DNA of 64,000 nucleotides from Mytilinidion resinicola (lineage: Eukaryota > Ascomycota > Dothideomycetes > Mytilinidiales > Mytilinidiaceae), in NCBI RefSeq assembly GCF_010093595.1, contig NW_022985437.1, positions 1,884,445 through 1,948,444 on the forward strand, given 5' to 3'. Made by a program: the position numbers and the translations under genes. Under the pieces are notes generated by a model that saw only the letters and a program-made list of their open reading frames with translations, did not search any database and was not told the origin of the DNA. This document shows, piece after piece, positions 45,235 to 55,536 of the stretch (the first letter of the stretch is position 1; each line of letters begins with the position of its first letter).

Positions 45235-45969
45235 TGGAAAAGTGAGTGGAATGAGATGAACTTTGGTCCTCCTTCTCTGGAAACCCGGTTTTTGCTGTAG
45301 AGATGAATCACCTTACGGAAAAACAGCGAGATGGACGCTTTTACTCGAAGATATAGGTATCAGGCTGAGGCGCAGCCATGCGTCCGGAGCTGAAGAATGC
45401 CAGGTGAGCTCAGCCACAGCGCCATAGCGGCAACACCTGACGTTTGCCTCGTTGAATGATTCTTGAGCCTGAGTTTCGAAGCTGCAACGAGTGAGATGGA
45501 CGGGAGATGGAGTCGTCGCGTCCTGGGCTTTCGAATTAGCTATGGCGGTCACGGGACCTCGGCCCGCCGCATCGTTCCCCCTCTCGACACCACAGCACCA
45601 ACCTGCCAACCTCTGATCGCCGTGACGCATATCCGCCGTGGAATCCTGACTGCTGGGGCCCTGACCCAAACTCTAGGGATTCATTGAGCGCGAGACATCG
45701 CACATTCCATGCGCCCTCCTCAACAAGAAGAGGCGAGCTGCAAGGCTGGGAGGCGCGTCACAATGTGGCTGTTGACGTCGGCGTGTGATGAGTAAATTCA
45801 TACCTCTAGTGACTGAGGCAGATCTGTGTCTTTGCTCAGCTTTCTAGGCGTTGTTTTAGCTTCCAGACAACCAGTAGCTGACACGTTGACGTCGAATTCC
45901 TCATTTTCCCTTCGATTTGTCGCTTATGAGCAGGCTTCATTCTCCACAATTATCCACCACATAGAGAAG
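45235..45969. other. Intergenic, promoter side of the C2H2-HET gene
   Basis: No gene seen. Overlapping short frames at 45313-45687 have no resemblance to a known protein. Confidence 0.5.
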
Positions 45970-47079
45970 ATGTCTTCTCCGTCGAAGGAGTCGAAGTTTG
46001 GAGCCGTGTGCGGCACTTGTCAGAAGATATATTTGAGCTCCTTCTATCCGCCACAGCGTCCGACCTCTTTCATTTATGTCAGCCAGCGCCTCAGACTTTA
46101 TCAGATCTTCAACCCCAAGCCGGCATCACGAAGCTCAATGGGATTTGATCGACGAAAGACCGCAGAGTCATCTCACTCTGAGTTTACTTTGAGACATCCG
46201 TGGACGAGTCGAAGCGGGCTGCGGCGTTCCTATAGAGCTCATTGAAGGAATATCCACTTCTATGCCAGCCAAAGAAACACGCGAAATAACGTATGGGAGT
46301 TACAGACACCTCGTCGTGAAATTCTCCCAACGGAACTTCCGCTATGACAGCGACAGGGCTGATGACTTCTCCGGCATTACAAACAGTCTTACCGAGCTGC
46401 GAGGAGAGGAGTTCATCTTCGGCATGCCAAGATTAATATTTGAAATGTCTCTCTCGTGGGTCGGCTACTCAGACAGACGGTCTACACGGTGCTCAATTCC
46501 GGGCAGCAATACGCCTGTTGAACTTCCAAACTGGTCATGGGCTAGATCTGCTCTGTTCAAAGTCTCATCAGAAAGGAAACCCCGAAGTCACTACGTACTC
46601 GCTGACCAACCCGAAAGCCCCGAAAAGTTTGCGAAGCGCATGATCCCTCTTATGCACGAAATGGAGACGGTGGATCCACTGTGAAGAGCCCGTGGCGAAC
46701 AGAGGAAAAGGTGAACGTAAGCTAAGAGGACATTGACTGTCATTTCCCAAATCTTGCGCTGTCTCCATATAGGGCGCTGGATTACGTCTTGTCCTTTTGG
46801 GTTTTATCTTCCACTCGATTCCAGACAGGGCTAGCTCGGCGTAAAAGGCCACCACGGCTTGGCCTTCCTCAATCATCTTTTATGAGCGTATGCCGGAGTC
46901 CCATTCCAAGTGAGCGGCAAATGGTGGCACAGTCAAGCCGTCCTCTTCAACAATTTCGCGTACATGGTCGTGGGCAGAAAAAACAAGAGCTTGTCGGTCA
47001 TGCATATTGGGGGAAAAACGGCTTCGCATACCGAATCAACATGGGCTCGGTTGAAGAATCAGTCCGAGTGAGGGCCTAG
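45970..47079 (+). pseudogene. HET-domain gene remnant
   Basis: A frame from 45970 gives about 90 aa with CGTCQK, similar to cysteine-containing starts of HET proteins. It ends at 46245 before any HET core. A second frame (46262-46684) carries the middle and later part of a HET protein: FSQRNFRYDSDRADDFSGI, EFIFGMPRLIFEMSLSWVG and the NWSWA Trp motif, then runs out. A third piece (46789-47079) may be the far end. The core motifs YxALSYxWG and DAxCIDQ are missing, and the pieces lie in different frames or behind stops. I call it a decayed HET gene. Gene prediction could make a false small protein here. Confidence 0.65.
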
Positions 47080-48083
47080 CCAGGGTGGAAATTGATTGCG
47101 CTTGCGTAGAAAACCTTTTTCTGCTGGCGAGCTGACTGCGATGTCGGCAGCGCTGTCATGTCTTTGCAGCATTTTCTTTTGCGATTCATTCTTCTTGGAA
47201 TATCGAGTTCTGGACGCCGATTGGCTGGGACATAAATTTGATTTTTTTTATTCCGACAGGGCCAGTAAAGCCGCAGCCTTACCAGGGGCATCCCAAGGAG
47301 CCGGATGGGAGCCCGGGAGCCCGTGTGCCCGCGCCCTGGAATCCGCGAGGGGAGAGGCCGGAGCCATAGCGCTGAAGTCCAGGCCCGCACTATCCACCAG
47401 TTTGCGCCACGCCTTGCAGGTGAAACACGCCACATATTTCCAGCGCATCACCACATGGCCAATGGCATCTGTCAGATCGACTCTCGTTCCTCCGCCCGCT
47501 TGTCCCCACGACGTGGCTCTCTGCCGTCCATGGACAGCGCACATCTTCACTCCTGCTAAGCGCATCCACGTCGCATTCTTGTCGCTTGAAAGCTCTACAT
47601 TTAACAAATGGGGGTTGGTTTAATCGGAAGGTATGTTGCAACTCCTTGTCAAGCTGCATTCCTACCGATGGTACCTGGATTCTCTACTCAGCGCGTCCTG
47701 ATCGGAGCCTACCCGGCAGAAACCAAGGCGTCATGCAGCTTTAACGCCATGTTCTCGGCCCCAAGCCGCGGTCATGCCCGTCGTCCCACGCGTCGTGGCT
47801 CTTCCGGTCTCATCTTTCGTCGGCTTGCTCTAGACGAGCCTTGCATATTCAGTGGGTACAGCGCATTACTTACCTTCACTACTGGTTGACAGTACCTCTG
47901 TGCGTGATGTACTGCATTCAACTGCATGACGCTAGCTATTCAGCATGGGATATATGAATCCTTCCGCTTCCGGTCTGCTTTCATGTGCTTGAACAATCTT
48001 TCCACTGCTGCGCCTACACTCCTTAGATTACCAAGAAATTCATTCCTTCGTTCATTCTTTTCCATTCTTTGGATCTCGTCACA
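47080..48083. other. Intergenic, no convincing gene
   Basis: A 175-aa plus frame (47096-47623) and a 119-aa minus frame (47248-47607) overlap in GC-rich DNA with no motif. Near 48000-48080 lies the 5' side of the GH128 gene. Confidence 0.45.
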
Positions 48084-49013
48084 ATGCTTGCACTTCTTAT
48101 CTTACTACCCTTCTTGGGTCTCCTCAGCCTAGCTAGCGCAGCGCCAGCGATCGCTTTCTCGCCTCACCACCATCACTCTCATCATGAAGTGCGAGCCGCT
48201 CTATCTTCTCCTGAATCCAATGTCACATTGGAACCTGCTATCGAGCAGCTTGAGCGCCGAGCCGTCCCCAAAAAGCGTGGTCTCGCCTACAACAACCCTG
48301 CCCTGACCAAGCTCTTCACGGGCGCCAATTCGAAAATCTCCTGGATGTGGAATTGGGACTCAGCAAAATACAACGGCGTCAATTCAAACCTTGTCTACTG
48401 CCCTATTCTCCAATCCAACGCAGCCTCCGACACCTCTAAATGGAACGCCAACTTCGCGACCGCCTGGGCCGCAGGGTCCCGCCACGCCTTCTCCTTCAAC
48501 GAACCCGACCAATGCGGCGGTGGAGGTTCTTGCATTCAGAACGTCGCAACAGCCGTTGCCGCACATAAACAATGGGTCCAGCCGCTCGCTGCTAAGTACG
48601 GGAACGGCATCCGCATCGGCGCGCCGAGCGTGACGAATGGCGTGAAAGACGCGACCACGGGGTCCGTCATGGGCCTCCCGTGGCTCCAGCAATTCATCGC
48701 GCAGTGCACCGGCTGCCGTCTAGATTTCATCGTCGTGCACTGGTACGACTCAGCCACCAACATCGCCTACTTCAAGCAGCACTTGAATGACGCATATGCT
48801 GCTGGAGGCGGCCGACCGGTCTACGTCACCGAATTCGCTCCCACGTCCGGCACGGATGCGCAGATACAGCAATTCTTGAAGGATGCAATGGCCTTCATGG
48901 ACTCGACGAGCTGGGTCCAGTGGTACTCGTACTTCATGACCGCGGAAGGGAACCTGGTCAACGACGCTGGCAATGGGCTGTCGACGCTAGGGCAGATTTA
49001 CAACACATATTGA
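48084..49013 (+). CDS. Secreted GH128 beta-1,3-glucanase-like protein
   Basis: Single exon, 309 aa from the ATG at 48084. Residues 1 to about 20 form a signal peptide (MLALLILLPFLGLLSLASAA). Then comes an odd His-rich stretch (HHHHSHH at 28-34) and a linker ending KKRGLAYN at the start of the catalytic domain. The glycosyl hydrolase family 128 fold is marked by FSFNEPDQ with Glu140 (acid/base) and YVTEFAP with Glu250 (nucleophile), and by SWMWNWDS and the WYSYF end. Related fungal proteins (Asl-type) act on beta-1,3-glucan in the cell wall, for remodelling or degradation. There is no GPI-type tail, since the chain stops at LGQIYNTY, so it is probably soluble. Functional role is by family. Confidence 0.93.
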   Translation: MLALLILLPFLGLLSLASAAPAIAFSPHHHHSHHEVRAALSSPESNVTLEPAIEQLERRAVPKKRGLAYNNPALTKLFTGANSKISWMWNWDSAKYNGVNSNLVYCPILQSNAASDTSKWNANFATAWAAGSRHAFSFNEPDQCGGGGSCIQNVATAVAAHKQWVQPLAAKYGNGIRIGAPSVTNGVKDATTGSVMGLPWLQQFIAQCTGCRLDFIVVHWYDSATNIAYFKQHLNDAYAAGGGRPVYVTEFAPTSGTDAQIQQFLKDAMAFMDSTSWVQWYSYFMTAEGNLVNDAGNGLSTLGQIYNTY

Positions 49014-49625
49014 TTTTGAGGGTTTAGAATACTTAGGGGAGGAGGTTTGGTGCTATCCTTCGGTCTTAATTGATCCCTTCACTTCTTCCATTCGCTTATA
49101 CCCACCTTTTACACACACTTTGGGTCCGGGTCACCCACATTCTTACTTTCGCTTATGCCTAACATTCACACCTATATTCTTGTATATACTTCATTTCACT
49201 TCGATGGCGGAATACATCTTACCGCATAGACTAGGAGCCACTGGCTTTCACCATGGAATCAAACAAATTTTGGTACCACTATTGGTCACGTGCATATCCT
49301 TGCTTCCCATATTACATCCACAACGGAATCTTCATTCTGCGGTTCACAGACTTTCAGCAGAGCTTTTGCCTGGTCCCAGGATCCGCCCGTTTGAAGACGT
49401 CGAGCCACAACGCCTGATTGTAGAAGTGATCAGAAATACGACGGGTGCGCTTGTAATCCTATCAAATGACGGAAACGTCAAAAAAAAAATGAGATACAGG
49501 TAGTCAAACGACTCTCACAACCAAGTGCGTTTGTCCAGCTTTCTCGGGAAAACATATCAAGCCAACCCAAACAGCAAGCACAACAAGCCTACCCAACTGA
49601 TTGCCGTAATAAGCACCGGCGAGCC
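49014..49625. other. Intergenic between convergent GH128 and sugar-transporter genes
   Basis: 3' flanks of both genes; a run of nine A lies at about 49481-49489. No gene seen. Confidence 0.5.
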
Positions 49626-51287
49626 TCACACCTCCGCAGCGTGATTCTCAACCATAATCACAGCCTCCTTCTCACTAACAGACACCGGCAGGTCTAAATC
49701 TCCCTTCACTAATCCCTTCCCATCTTGCGCTAGATGCACGACCACGACGTCCCCGAACAGATCCCCCATCTCCTCCATACTGCGCCCCTTGCTCTCGGGT
49801 AGATAGAAGTAGATCACAATCGTACTAACCACATTACACCCAATCCAGACGAGATAGAACTTCCATCCAATATTCTTAAATGCCACCGCCGCCGGCGTCG
49901 TATACGTAATCGCGCCCACAAAGTAGGCCGCGAACGCGAGCGCGATGCCCTTGGGTCTGATCGCCGTGGGCCAGATCTCGGCCGCATACACGAACGACGG
50001 CGGGTCGATGAAGATGTCGTAGACGACGATGTAGAAGAAGAGGAAGAAGACGGCGGCCGCGTTCCCAGCTTTGTTGTCAGACTTGGCGTACTGCCGAGTC
50101 AAGAGCGCTTCGGTCAGGAGCGCCAACGTGGTGAGCGGGAAGCCGATGAGGAAGAGGCGGCGACGGCCGACTTTGTCCATGATGAAGCTGGACAGGACGG
50201 TTACGGAGGTGCCGGTGCAGGTGTAAACGGCGTTGAGTAGGAGCGGCATTGAGCCTGTAAGCCCGAGGTTTTGGTACACGATAACGATGTAGTTGCCGAT
50301 GCCGAGCACGCCGGTGGATTGGCCCGCGAAGAGGAGGAACATGACGAGGAGGCTGCGCTTGCGCCAGGCTGGGTTGCGGAACATCTCGAGGTAGGTGGTT
50401 TTGAATTGGCGCTCGTACTCGACTTGCTCGACGACTTGGAGGTACTCGGCGTGGGCGGCAAGGTCGGCGGCGTCGGTGGAGTCGTGGTGGAGGCGTTGGG
50501 TTATGGTCCATGCTTCATCTTTGCGGTGCTCGTAGACGAGCCAGCGGGGAGATTCCAGAATGAAGAAGACGCCGGCGCAAATGATGGAGGGAGTAAAGCA
50601 GGCCAGCGCGAGGGGTGTACGCCACTGGACTGTTTCGTCCTTGGCGTAATAGGTTGCGAAGCCGATCCAGGCGCAGACGCTGTAACCAATGCCAATACCG
50701 ATCGTGCTTGGAGATTAGTCAGTCTATGTCTCGTCTATAAGGACGTGTGGTGCACTTACAACATGCCCAGAAGGATACCTCGTGACTTGGGTGGGCTCAC
50801 TTCAGACACGTAAAGAGGGGTCAGGCAGATGACCTGCCCTAGTTCGAGTCCTTGAATGAAACGGCATATAATGATCATGGGAATACTGACGCTTCCAGCC
50901 GTGAGGGCTCCACCGATGACGCAAAGAAGTGATGCGAGGAAGAGACTCCATTTGCGACCCAGCCAGTTCGAGGTCCATCCTTGGGATACGGCGCCGACAG
51001 CTGCCCCGAACGCGAAAAGGGAGTTGATTGCGCCTAGGATTGAGGCAGTATACGAAGAGGTAGCTATGAAGCGAGTTAGTATATTCGGGATAGATCATGA
51101 CTTGATGTTTAGGATGAAGACACCAGAGTGGAAAAGAACGAGGAGCCTTACGATCGAGATCAAAGTACACATAAAAACCAGGCCGGCCAATGCTAGTAAC
51201 GAAGACTGCAAACGAGAAGCCGTAGGTCCAACTACCGAGACAGCAGAAGGCGACTATCCAGATGCTATACGCAGTAAGTCTCGCCAT
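49626..51287 (-). CDS. MFS sugar transporter (lactose-permease-like)
   Basis: Exons 51152-51287, 50760-51063 and 49626-50706 join to 506 aa from the ATG at 51287. Twelve membrane helices can be traced. Sugar-porter marks are GRKWSLF (loop 2-3), RFIQGLELGQVICLTPLYVSE (helix 4-5), ESPRWLVYEHR before the central loop, FAGQSTGVLGIGNYIV (helix 7), DKVGRRRLFLIG (loop 8-9) and PESKGRSMEEMG after helix 12. This is the sugar porter family, which imports mono- or disaccharides at the plasma membrane with protons. The motif wording is closer to lactose/cellobiose-type permeases than to hexose carriers, but the substrate is not settled. Its neighbour is a glucanase, so a role in taking up glucan breakdown sugars is possible but unproven. 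Confidence 0.92.
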
Positions 51288-52191
51288 GGTGGTGACTTCT
51301 GTGCCCTTTGTGATGACGACCGCAAGGGCTGATGAAGAGAGAAGATACTATGGGACTTAATGCAGAAGAAAGCACTTTAAAAAAATATGCACAGGAGCGG
51401 GGATGGTTGAGTTTATACCCTGTGCATCCCCCAAGGGTTATAGGTCTCCGGCCACTTTCAGCCATCTCCTGTTTACGCGTGCTAGCTTTTCACCTTGACA
51501 GTTCCAGGGAAGGCGTGGGGAAAGTGTGGAGAAGCTGGGGCAGTAGGTGCGGGAAAACTTGGCCTCGGTCCAGCATTGCCAGGAGGGCTTGCATGCGTAA
51601 GTGCGCTAGATCAAGAGCCTACAACGCATAGCGTCTCAATAATGAGTCTTCATAGAGAATTACTGTCTCGGGGTGACTGCGGATGTTATATACGCGGTCG
51701 ATCTCCCGGAACCTTCTGCCGGGCTTTGTCATTATTACGTGATATCTGTCTGGCCAATGTATCAACATTATGTAGCCTGTGGAGCTCACAGGCTAGATCG
51801 ACGGCAGGTAGATTGCTGGGGAGGATGTAGCTCTGCATGGTTCCTGGCCCGGAGGAACGGAGAGATCAAGATTTGACGTTGCTGTTTGGTAGAATACTCG
51901 TCACATGACCAATCTTCGACGACGAGATGCTGAGACGTACGGAAAGCCGAGAATCATAGAGTCAGAGGCGTCACGAGCATGCGTTCTGATTTCGTCACGG
52001 GAGTATATCCCGATGAGCCTGGGTAAGCTCTGAACGAGAAGCTTTCATTTCCAATTCTGCGTACAGCAAGACTCCCGAATACCCCTTGCAAACGAGTGAA
52101 GTCCCACGAAAAGACACATAAACAACTGAAGTACAGTAATGAGTGTTGCTGATGAGATACTATGCGCCAGTATGAAGGTCGAACCAATGCT
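51288..52191. other. Intergenic, no gene seen
   Basis: Upstream of the sugar transporter and downstream of the unknown 210-aa gene. The frames here are short and domain-free. Confidence 0.5.
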
Positions 52192-53015
52192 CTACAGCAT
52201 CTCCCGCCCCTTCGCCTCGTCCTCGCTCTCCTCAATCTTGGACAGCGGCCTGCCCCAATACCCGCCCAAGCTATACCCAGCGCGCATAGCTCTCGGACTA
52301 ACAGCAATGCCTGCGGCTCCATACGTTACGGTGCCCTGCAGCTCGCTAGCTTCATCCGGCTGGCCCCAGGCATCAGTCTGCTCGACAGACTCATGCCAAT
52401 CCTCTTTGTTAGCCTCGGATGAGGCGTATATGGAGGGTTTTGAAGAAGACGTAGAGGAAATGGATGAACTGGAGGAACTAGAACCAGTACGGGAGCGTTG
52501 TTTAGGAGATATAGATACACGACCCTCGCCACGGGCGAGGGTATCATAGACTGACTGGGGGACGGTGGGGTAGGTGAGCATGGTTTCAATGGTGGGCAGG
52601 GGCATGTAGCGAAGAGTTGGGTGAAGGTGGGGAGTTTGAGGTTGAACTGGAAGCGGTTGGGTTGGGTGAAGGATGGTCGGAGTAGAGTCTGTGGAGCCAG
52701 TGGTCAGTGATGTCATGTAATGTTGCGTTACAGGTAAGATTCCGTCTGGAGGATAGATTGGGTGTAGGAACAATTTTGATCCAATTTACATGCATATATG
52801 AGACTTATGAGAAGAACGAAAGGACGAAGATATTGTTATAATGGGAACAGAAAGTTAGAGACAAAAATTGTAGACTAACCTCCATCGGAACTCTCAACTC
52901 CAATGACCAAAATCTCATCTCCAAGGTCATCGACATGCGTCACTCTCTGGTCTCGCTTCTGCGTCTCTTCTTGCCTCGAAGGGGCCCTCTGGTGGCGAGA
53001 GGAGCTTGGCGCCAT
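52192..53015 (-). CDS. Unknown 210-aa protein, Ser-rich
   Basis: Two exons (52880-53015 and 52192-52688) with a 191-nt intron, joined in frame at GGA-G|AC. The ATG at 53015 starts MAPSSSRHQRAPS, then a charged block (VDDLGDEILVIGVESSDG), a Pro-rich stretch, a run of Ser residues, and a conserved-looking end (TYGAAGIAVSPRAMRAGYSLGGYWGRPLSKIEE). No signal peptide, membrane helix or known domain was seen. I do not recognise the family. A frame starting at 53230 on the same strand has a strong signal-peptide-like beginning (SLLLFLLLL), but I found no splice that joins it to this gene; see the rejected list. The intron is long compared with others here, so a missed exon is possible. Confidence 0.55.
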
Positions 53016-53759
53016 GGTAGATGCTCTAGGGCTTCAACAGACGACCTCTTCTTGACTAGAGAGCAGTTATTGAGAGCGTTGCAAGCTGCTTGCCGAGTAC
53101 GTTGGGTCTCAGCTGGACCGGCCGAGCTATGCAAGGAGGATGCAAATGTGATATTTGTAAGAAGCAAAAGGAAGAGAAGAAGTGAGGTAAATAGAGTATG
53201 CGAGGGCGGCATGGAAGATATGGGAGGCATGGGCAGAATTGAGCAGGCCCGGCCTTAAAGACAGATTGGAAGGCTTGGACGACGAACGAGAATAGTGGCA
53301 AAGCTGTGCCGGATGCTTGCCGAAGGAGCGAGATTGAACTGGAAGTGGATGGCAAACAGGAGTTGAGTCAGATGGGAACCGTACATCTGTCTTATATCAA
53401 TACTGGACTAATCATGAGGTCATCCTCCGAGTACACCTCGAGGCGCAGACAGCTCGTAAGGGTCCAGGCCTAGCGGCCAGGACCAGTGAGGCTAGATTTC
53501 CCATGGGATGAAGTTGGGGACGGCCGTAAGGGGATAGTGTTTGGCCTCGGCTTGCGAGCGAGGGCCGCATTTGTATCGCAAGGGTGTGATTATGTAGCTC
53601 TGTGGAGGAGTTGACTCCTCAGTGCAGCCTCGTTAGTCAGAGGTATAGCGCGAGACATTTAGTAGCAGAACTGTTCCTTCAGCGTTGGTACGCGTTCCTT
53701 GTGCCGACCAGGAAATGGCAGATGCTCGTCGCCGCAAAGCTTGGCGGTTGGTTCTGTGA
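53016..53759. other. Intergenic, upstream of the 210-aa gene
   Basis: Contains the signal-peptide-like frame noted in the rejected list and no other gene. The MITE follows directly. Confidence 0.45.
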
Positions 53760-53913
53760 GTAACGTAGGTGATGGGGTTATTACGCACGAGGTAGTTATT
53801 ACGCTTCCGAACATTAAAAAAAAGCTTGGCGGGTGCACAGATTCGGAATACGTGTGAAGCTTAGACCAACGTAATAACTACCTCGTGCGTAATAACCCCA
53901 TCACCTACGTTAC
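53760..53913. mobile_element. 154-bp MITE with perfect 44-bp terminal inverted repeats
   Basis: Positions 53760-53803 and 53870-53913 are exact reverse complements of each other (44 of 44), with a 66-bp centre that contains an A-run and AAGCTTGGCGGG. A TA at the outer edge of each arm (53761-53762 and 53911-53912) would fit a TA target-site duplication, making the mobile part 150 bp (Tc1/mariner-like). There is no coding capacity. Perfect arms mean little time has passed since insertion, or gene conversion between copies. Confidence 0.9.
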
Positions 53914-55536
53914 AGTAATTCGCTTACCTAGGCGCTATTCTGATCACGAAGGATATTTCAAGGTCATCTTAGTTACCGAGAGGCAGTGGGGCATTAGAGA
54001 AATCTCGACTGCTTCCGACATCTATCGAACATACATGAGCGAAGTTCTTTGATCTCTTCAGACCCATGTGTTTTCATTTCAAATCATTCTAAAACGCCCT
54101 TGTGCGCGGATAGGACTCACGCCGCAATTTGCAACCGCGAGGTCCACTTGACGTCAAATTAACTAAGATCTTTTCAGAGGCCGGCAGTCGCGAGGGTAGG
54201 ATGTTGAAACAGCCTATGGAAGCGGCGTATAGTGGCGCTGCTCGATCGGCATCATGAGCTTCGGATGCAGCTGCCATGAAACCAAGAGGCTGGGAAAGCG
54301 CCTCTCGAGTACGGTACGAGCCGTAGCGAACGGGGCGTGATAAAAGGACGCCTAGTCGCCTGAGGAACTCTGTCATGAGATAAAATTAGAAACGGCCACA
54401 GGGTGGCACCGCGTATAGCTAGGATAATGCTTTTGGACATAATTAAAGAAAGCTTTAAGAAGTGCATAACATGGAAATCGTCGATGAGAGAATAATGGTA
54501 TGGTATGTAGGACTTGGCTGACTGAAAATCTCACGAAACCTTAATTTCCAGAGAGTGCGCATGAAGAAGACGGATAGACAGCCTCGAGGTAGTCGTTCGC
54601 GGGAAGCGGCTGTGCAGGAACCCGCGATCGTGCCTTGCAGACGCCGCAGACGCTGCAATCAATGAACATGTGGTCATAGGGCTTTCCGCAACGTGTCTAT
54701 TCGAAGAACGGATTCTAGCGCAGGAGGCGGAGGCGGCGAGTGAAGGAGTGGCAGAGCAGCTTAGCGAAGTGCAGAGGGAGTTGGAGACGGCGAAGTGAGA
54801 CATCCTCCGCGAAGCCGCTATATTGGTCGGGTTGGCGCATCGTGTTTAAAATTCATTGCGCCCTCAATTAGACTGCCAGAGGATCCTTCGATGATTTGAA
54901 GCGTCTGAAAACATGTGACTGTCTCATGGGCGCGAATCAAGCTGGACTTCGATTACTTTTTTTGGGTCAAGATACGAAATTCGAAACGGCTTGATTTAGG
55001 TTAATTTTCAATTGGGGTCAAAGTTGAACTTACCACTACCTGGGACCCTTCAATGCTTTGAGCAGCATGCCCAGAGTTGACTTGATTGCGGCCGCACATC
55101 GGGCTTGTTTTAATACACTTTTGGAACCTACTTGCAAGTACCGGGGGTACTTCGACGGATTAGCATGACACTGGTCCACAACGAAACTTCATCCTTGAGC
55201 TGATTGACGACTCGTTGTGTGCATTGCTTGCCACTGCCGAGGGCCCTTCACTGTATTGTTAAATTTGAACGAGCCAAGCAAGCTCGTGGCTGGTTGTATT
55301 CACTACGTCGGTTTCTCGTGTCCGGTCTTCGTTCCCAGTTGCTATAGCGCCATGCCCGTTGAAGGCCCCTTGACGCTTGCAGATGCCGGTTTCTGATATA
55401 TGCTAGCCCTTCTATACTAGAGGTAGGATATCCCAATACCCAACTCGCTCATGCTCATGTTGAAGAAGCCGCGAAAGCAGTTGAATGCGCTGTAATGTCG
55501 ATGTTTGTGTCAAACCAAATTTCAACTACGCCTATC
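53914..55536. other. Intergenic, about 1.6 kb, no confirmed gene
   Basis: Only short frames are seen. A plus frame near 54700-54797 spells a charged, heptad-like stretch ending in RELETAK and a stop. It may be a fragment of a coiled-coil gene but is too short to call. Confidence 0.45.

Noticed and set aside
47096..47623. 175-aa plus frame between the HET remnant and GH128
   Set aside because: No domain, a competing minus frame, and GC-rich DNA in which chance frames are common.
52940..53230. 96-aa minus frame with signal-peptide-like start (SLLLFLLLL)
   Set aside because: It overlaps exon 1 of the 210-aa gene in another frame, and none of the splice sites I tried joins the two in frame. It could be a small secreted protein, so RNA data would be needed.
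54697..54797. Short heptad-like plus frame ending RELETAK
   Set aside because: It resembles coiled-coil protein sequence, but it is about 33 codons with no start or domain, so it may be chance.
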